A stretch of 7,218 nt of DNA, from NCBI GenBank assembly GCA_023431045.1, contig JAEYXZ010000121.1, positions 1 through 7,218 on the forward strand, given 5' to 3'. The translations under genes and the position numbers were made by a program. This document shows positions 6,675 to 7,218 of this stretch, in pieces (the stretch's first letter is position 1; the number at the start of each line of letters is the position of its first letter). Below the pieces are notes generated by a model. The model was given only the letters and a program-made list of their open reading frames with translations, ran no database searches and was not told the DNA's origin. This stretch comes from Bacillota bacterium. GTDB lineage: Bacteria > Bacillota_I > Bacilli_A > Acholeplasmatales > Acholeplasmataceae.

Positions 6675-7218
6675 TGAAAATTAACACTAAAGTTCAACTT
6701 ACTTCACACTTAAAAGAATACAATCTAGTACGTTTTGAGTCGCTTATTGAGGCTATTGTAGATAAGGTTAACTCCTTCGAAAACACTAATAAAATACTTA
6801 CTTGTGGCAATGGTGGTAGTGCATCTGATGCAATACATATAGTGGGTGAATTAATGAAGAGTTTCAAGATAAAAAGAGATATCTCAAGTTCCTTTAAGGA
6901 AGAATATTTGAAACTTTTTGGTAATGATAATGTACTATCATATACACAAGGAACAATACGTTCTATCTCTTTAACAAGTGAGAATGCATTGATTACTGCG
7001 ATAGGGAATGACATTGGTTATGACTATGTTTTTTCACAACAAGTGTATGGATACGGCGATAAGAATGACATTTTATTTGCTTTTTCAACATCAGGAAACA
7101 GTAAGTCAGTGATTAATGCTTGTAAAGTTGCAAAAGCAAAAGGAATTCTTACAGTAGGATTCACTGGTAAAACTGGTGGAGACTTAAAAGATTATACTGA
7201 TCTTTTATTTAACGTAGA
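6674..7218 (+). CDS. SIS-domain sugar-phosphate isomerase, GmhA-like, 3' end outside the window
   Basis: This is a cytoplasmic aldose/ketose phosphate isomerase of the SIS fold; the nearest named relative is sedoheptulose-7-phosphate isomerase (GmhA). The ATG overlaps the esterase stop (TAATG) and has a strong ribosome site. 181 complete codons are present and the frame runs off the right edge. Visible motifs: CGNGGSASD (44-52), the phosphate-binding loop; His55 and Glu59 in IHIVGEL, where the Glu matches the catalytic Glu65 of E. coli GmhA; GNDIGYDYVFSQQV (111-124), with Asp113 matching the active-site Asp; FSTSGNS (137-143), the second phosphate loop; and GFTGKTGG near 164. The distance from Glu59 to GND is about 25 residues longer than in E. 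coli GmhA (as I recall it), so this belongs to a longer subgroup whose substrate may not be a heptose. The second catalytic residue (His180 in E. coli) would lie beyond the window. No gene symbol is given because orthology is uncertain. Confidence 0.88.
   Translation, partial: MKINTKVQLTSHLKEYNLVRFESLIEAIVDKVNSFENTNKILTCGNGGSASDAIHIVGELMKSFKIKRDISSSFKEEYLKLFGNDNVLSYTQGTIRSISLTSENALITAIGNDIGYDYVFSQQVYGYGDKNDILFAFSTSGNSKSVINACKVAKAKGILTVGFTGKTGGDLKDYTDLLFNV

Noticed and set aside
6694..7014. Antisense open frame of 106 codons
   Set aside because: It lies wholly inside the SIS isomerase gene, whose motifs are unmistakable, and has no ribosome site or recognisable protein features.
1..7218. Mycoplasma-type code with TGA as Trp
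   Set aside because: All Trp codons noticed are TGG and no in-frame TGA interrupts any of the genes.
1..7218. CRISPR array, IS element, tRNA or rRNA
   Set aside because: There are no regularly spaced repeats, transposase motifs, terminal inverted repeats or cloverleaf-like sequences; coding regions fill almost the whole window.

Overview
This AT-rich window carries four genes, all on the + strand and tightly spaced (gaps of 88 and 35 nt, then a 1-nt overlap), which looks like part of one transcription unit. Both outer genes are cut by the window edges. The organism is most likely a low-GC monoderm of the Mollicutes/Firmicutes group, perhaps close to Acholeplasma or Izemoplasma. Reasons: AT-rich codon use, strong GAGG-type ribosome sites, a lipobox lipoprotein, and two large surface proteins held by a C-terminal membrane helix with no LPXTG signal, as expected where there is no wall to sort to. 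Trp is encoded by TGG and no in-frame TGA is seen, so this is not a mycoplasma using TGA for Trp. The taxonomic placement is inference.

Layout. Positions 1-2771: the 3' part of a gene for a very large surface protein (tail of a beta-sandwich, long helical stalk, second beta-sandwich, bacterial Ig-like domain, membrane helix). Positions 2772-2859: a leader with two overlapping hairpins and a displaced Shine-Dalgarno-like element. Positions 2860-5412: an intact 850-residue protein of the same design (signal peptide, beta-sandwich, helical stalk, beta-sandwich, helical stalk, acidic linker, membrane helix). Positions 5448-6674: a lipoprotein alpha/beta-hydrolase of the acetyl-xylan-esterase/dienelactone-hydrolase type with a complete Ser-Asp-His triad. 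Positions 6674-7218: the 5' part of a SIS-domain sugar-phosphate isomerase related to GmhA, translationally coupled to the esterase.

The two surface proteins share a recognisable domain ending in a motif like (V/I/F)P-x(3)-F-(S/T)-x-R. It occurs twice in the second protein and once, truncated, at the start of the window. A plausible reading is a cell-surface glycan locus: paired modular surface proteins that bind a carbohydrate or another cell, an outer-face esterase that trims acyl groups, and a cytoplasmic isomerase acting on a sugar phosphate. An alternative is that the isomerase feeds synthesis of a sugar that decorates the surface proteins. No mobile element, CRISPR array, tRNA, rRNA or convincing promoter or terminator was seen.
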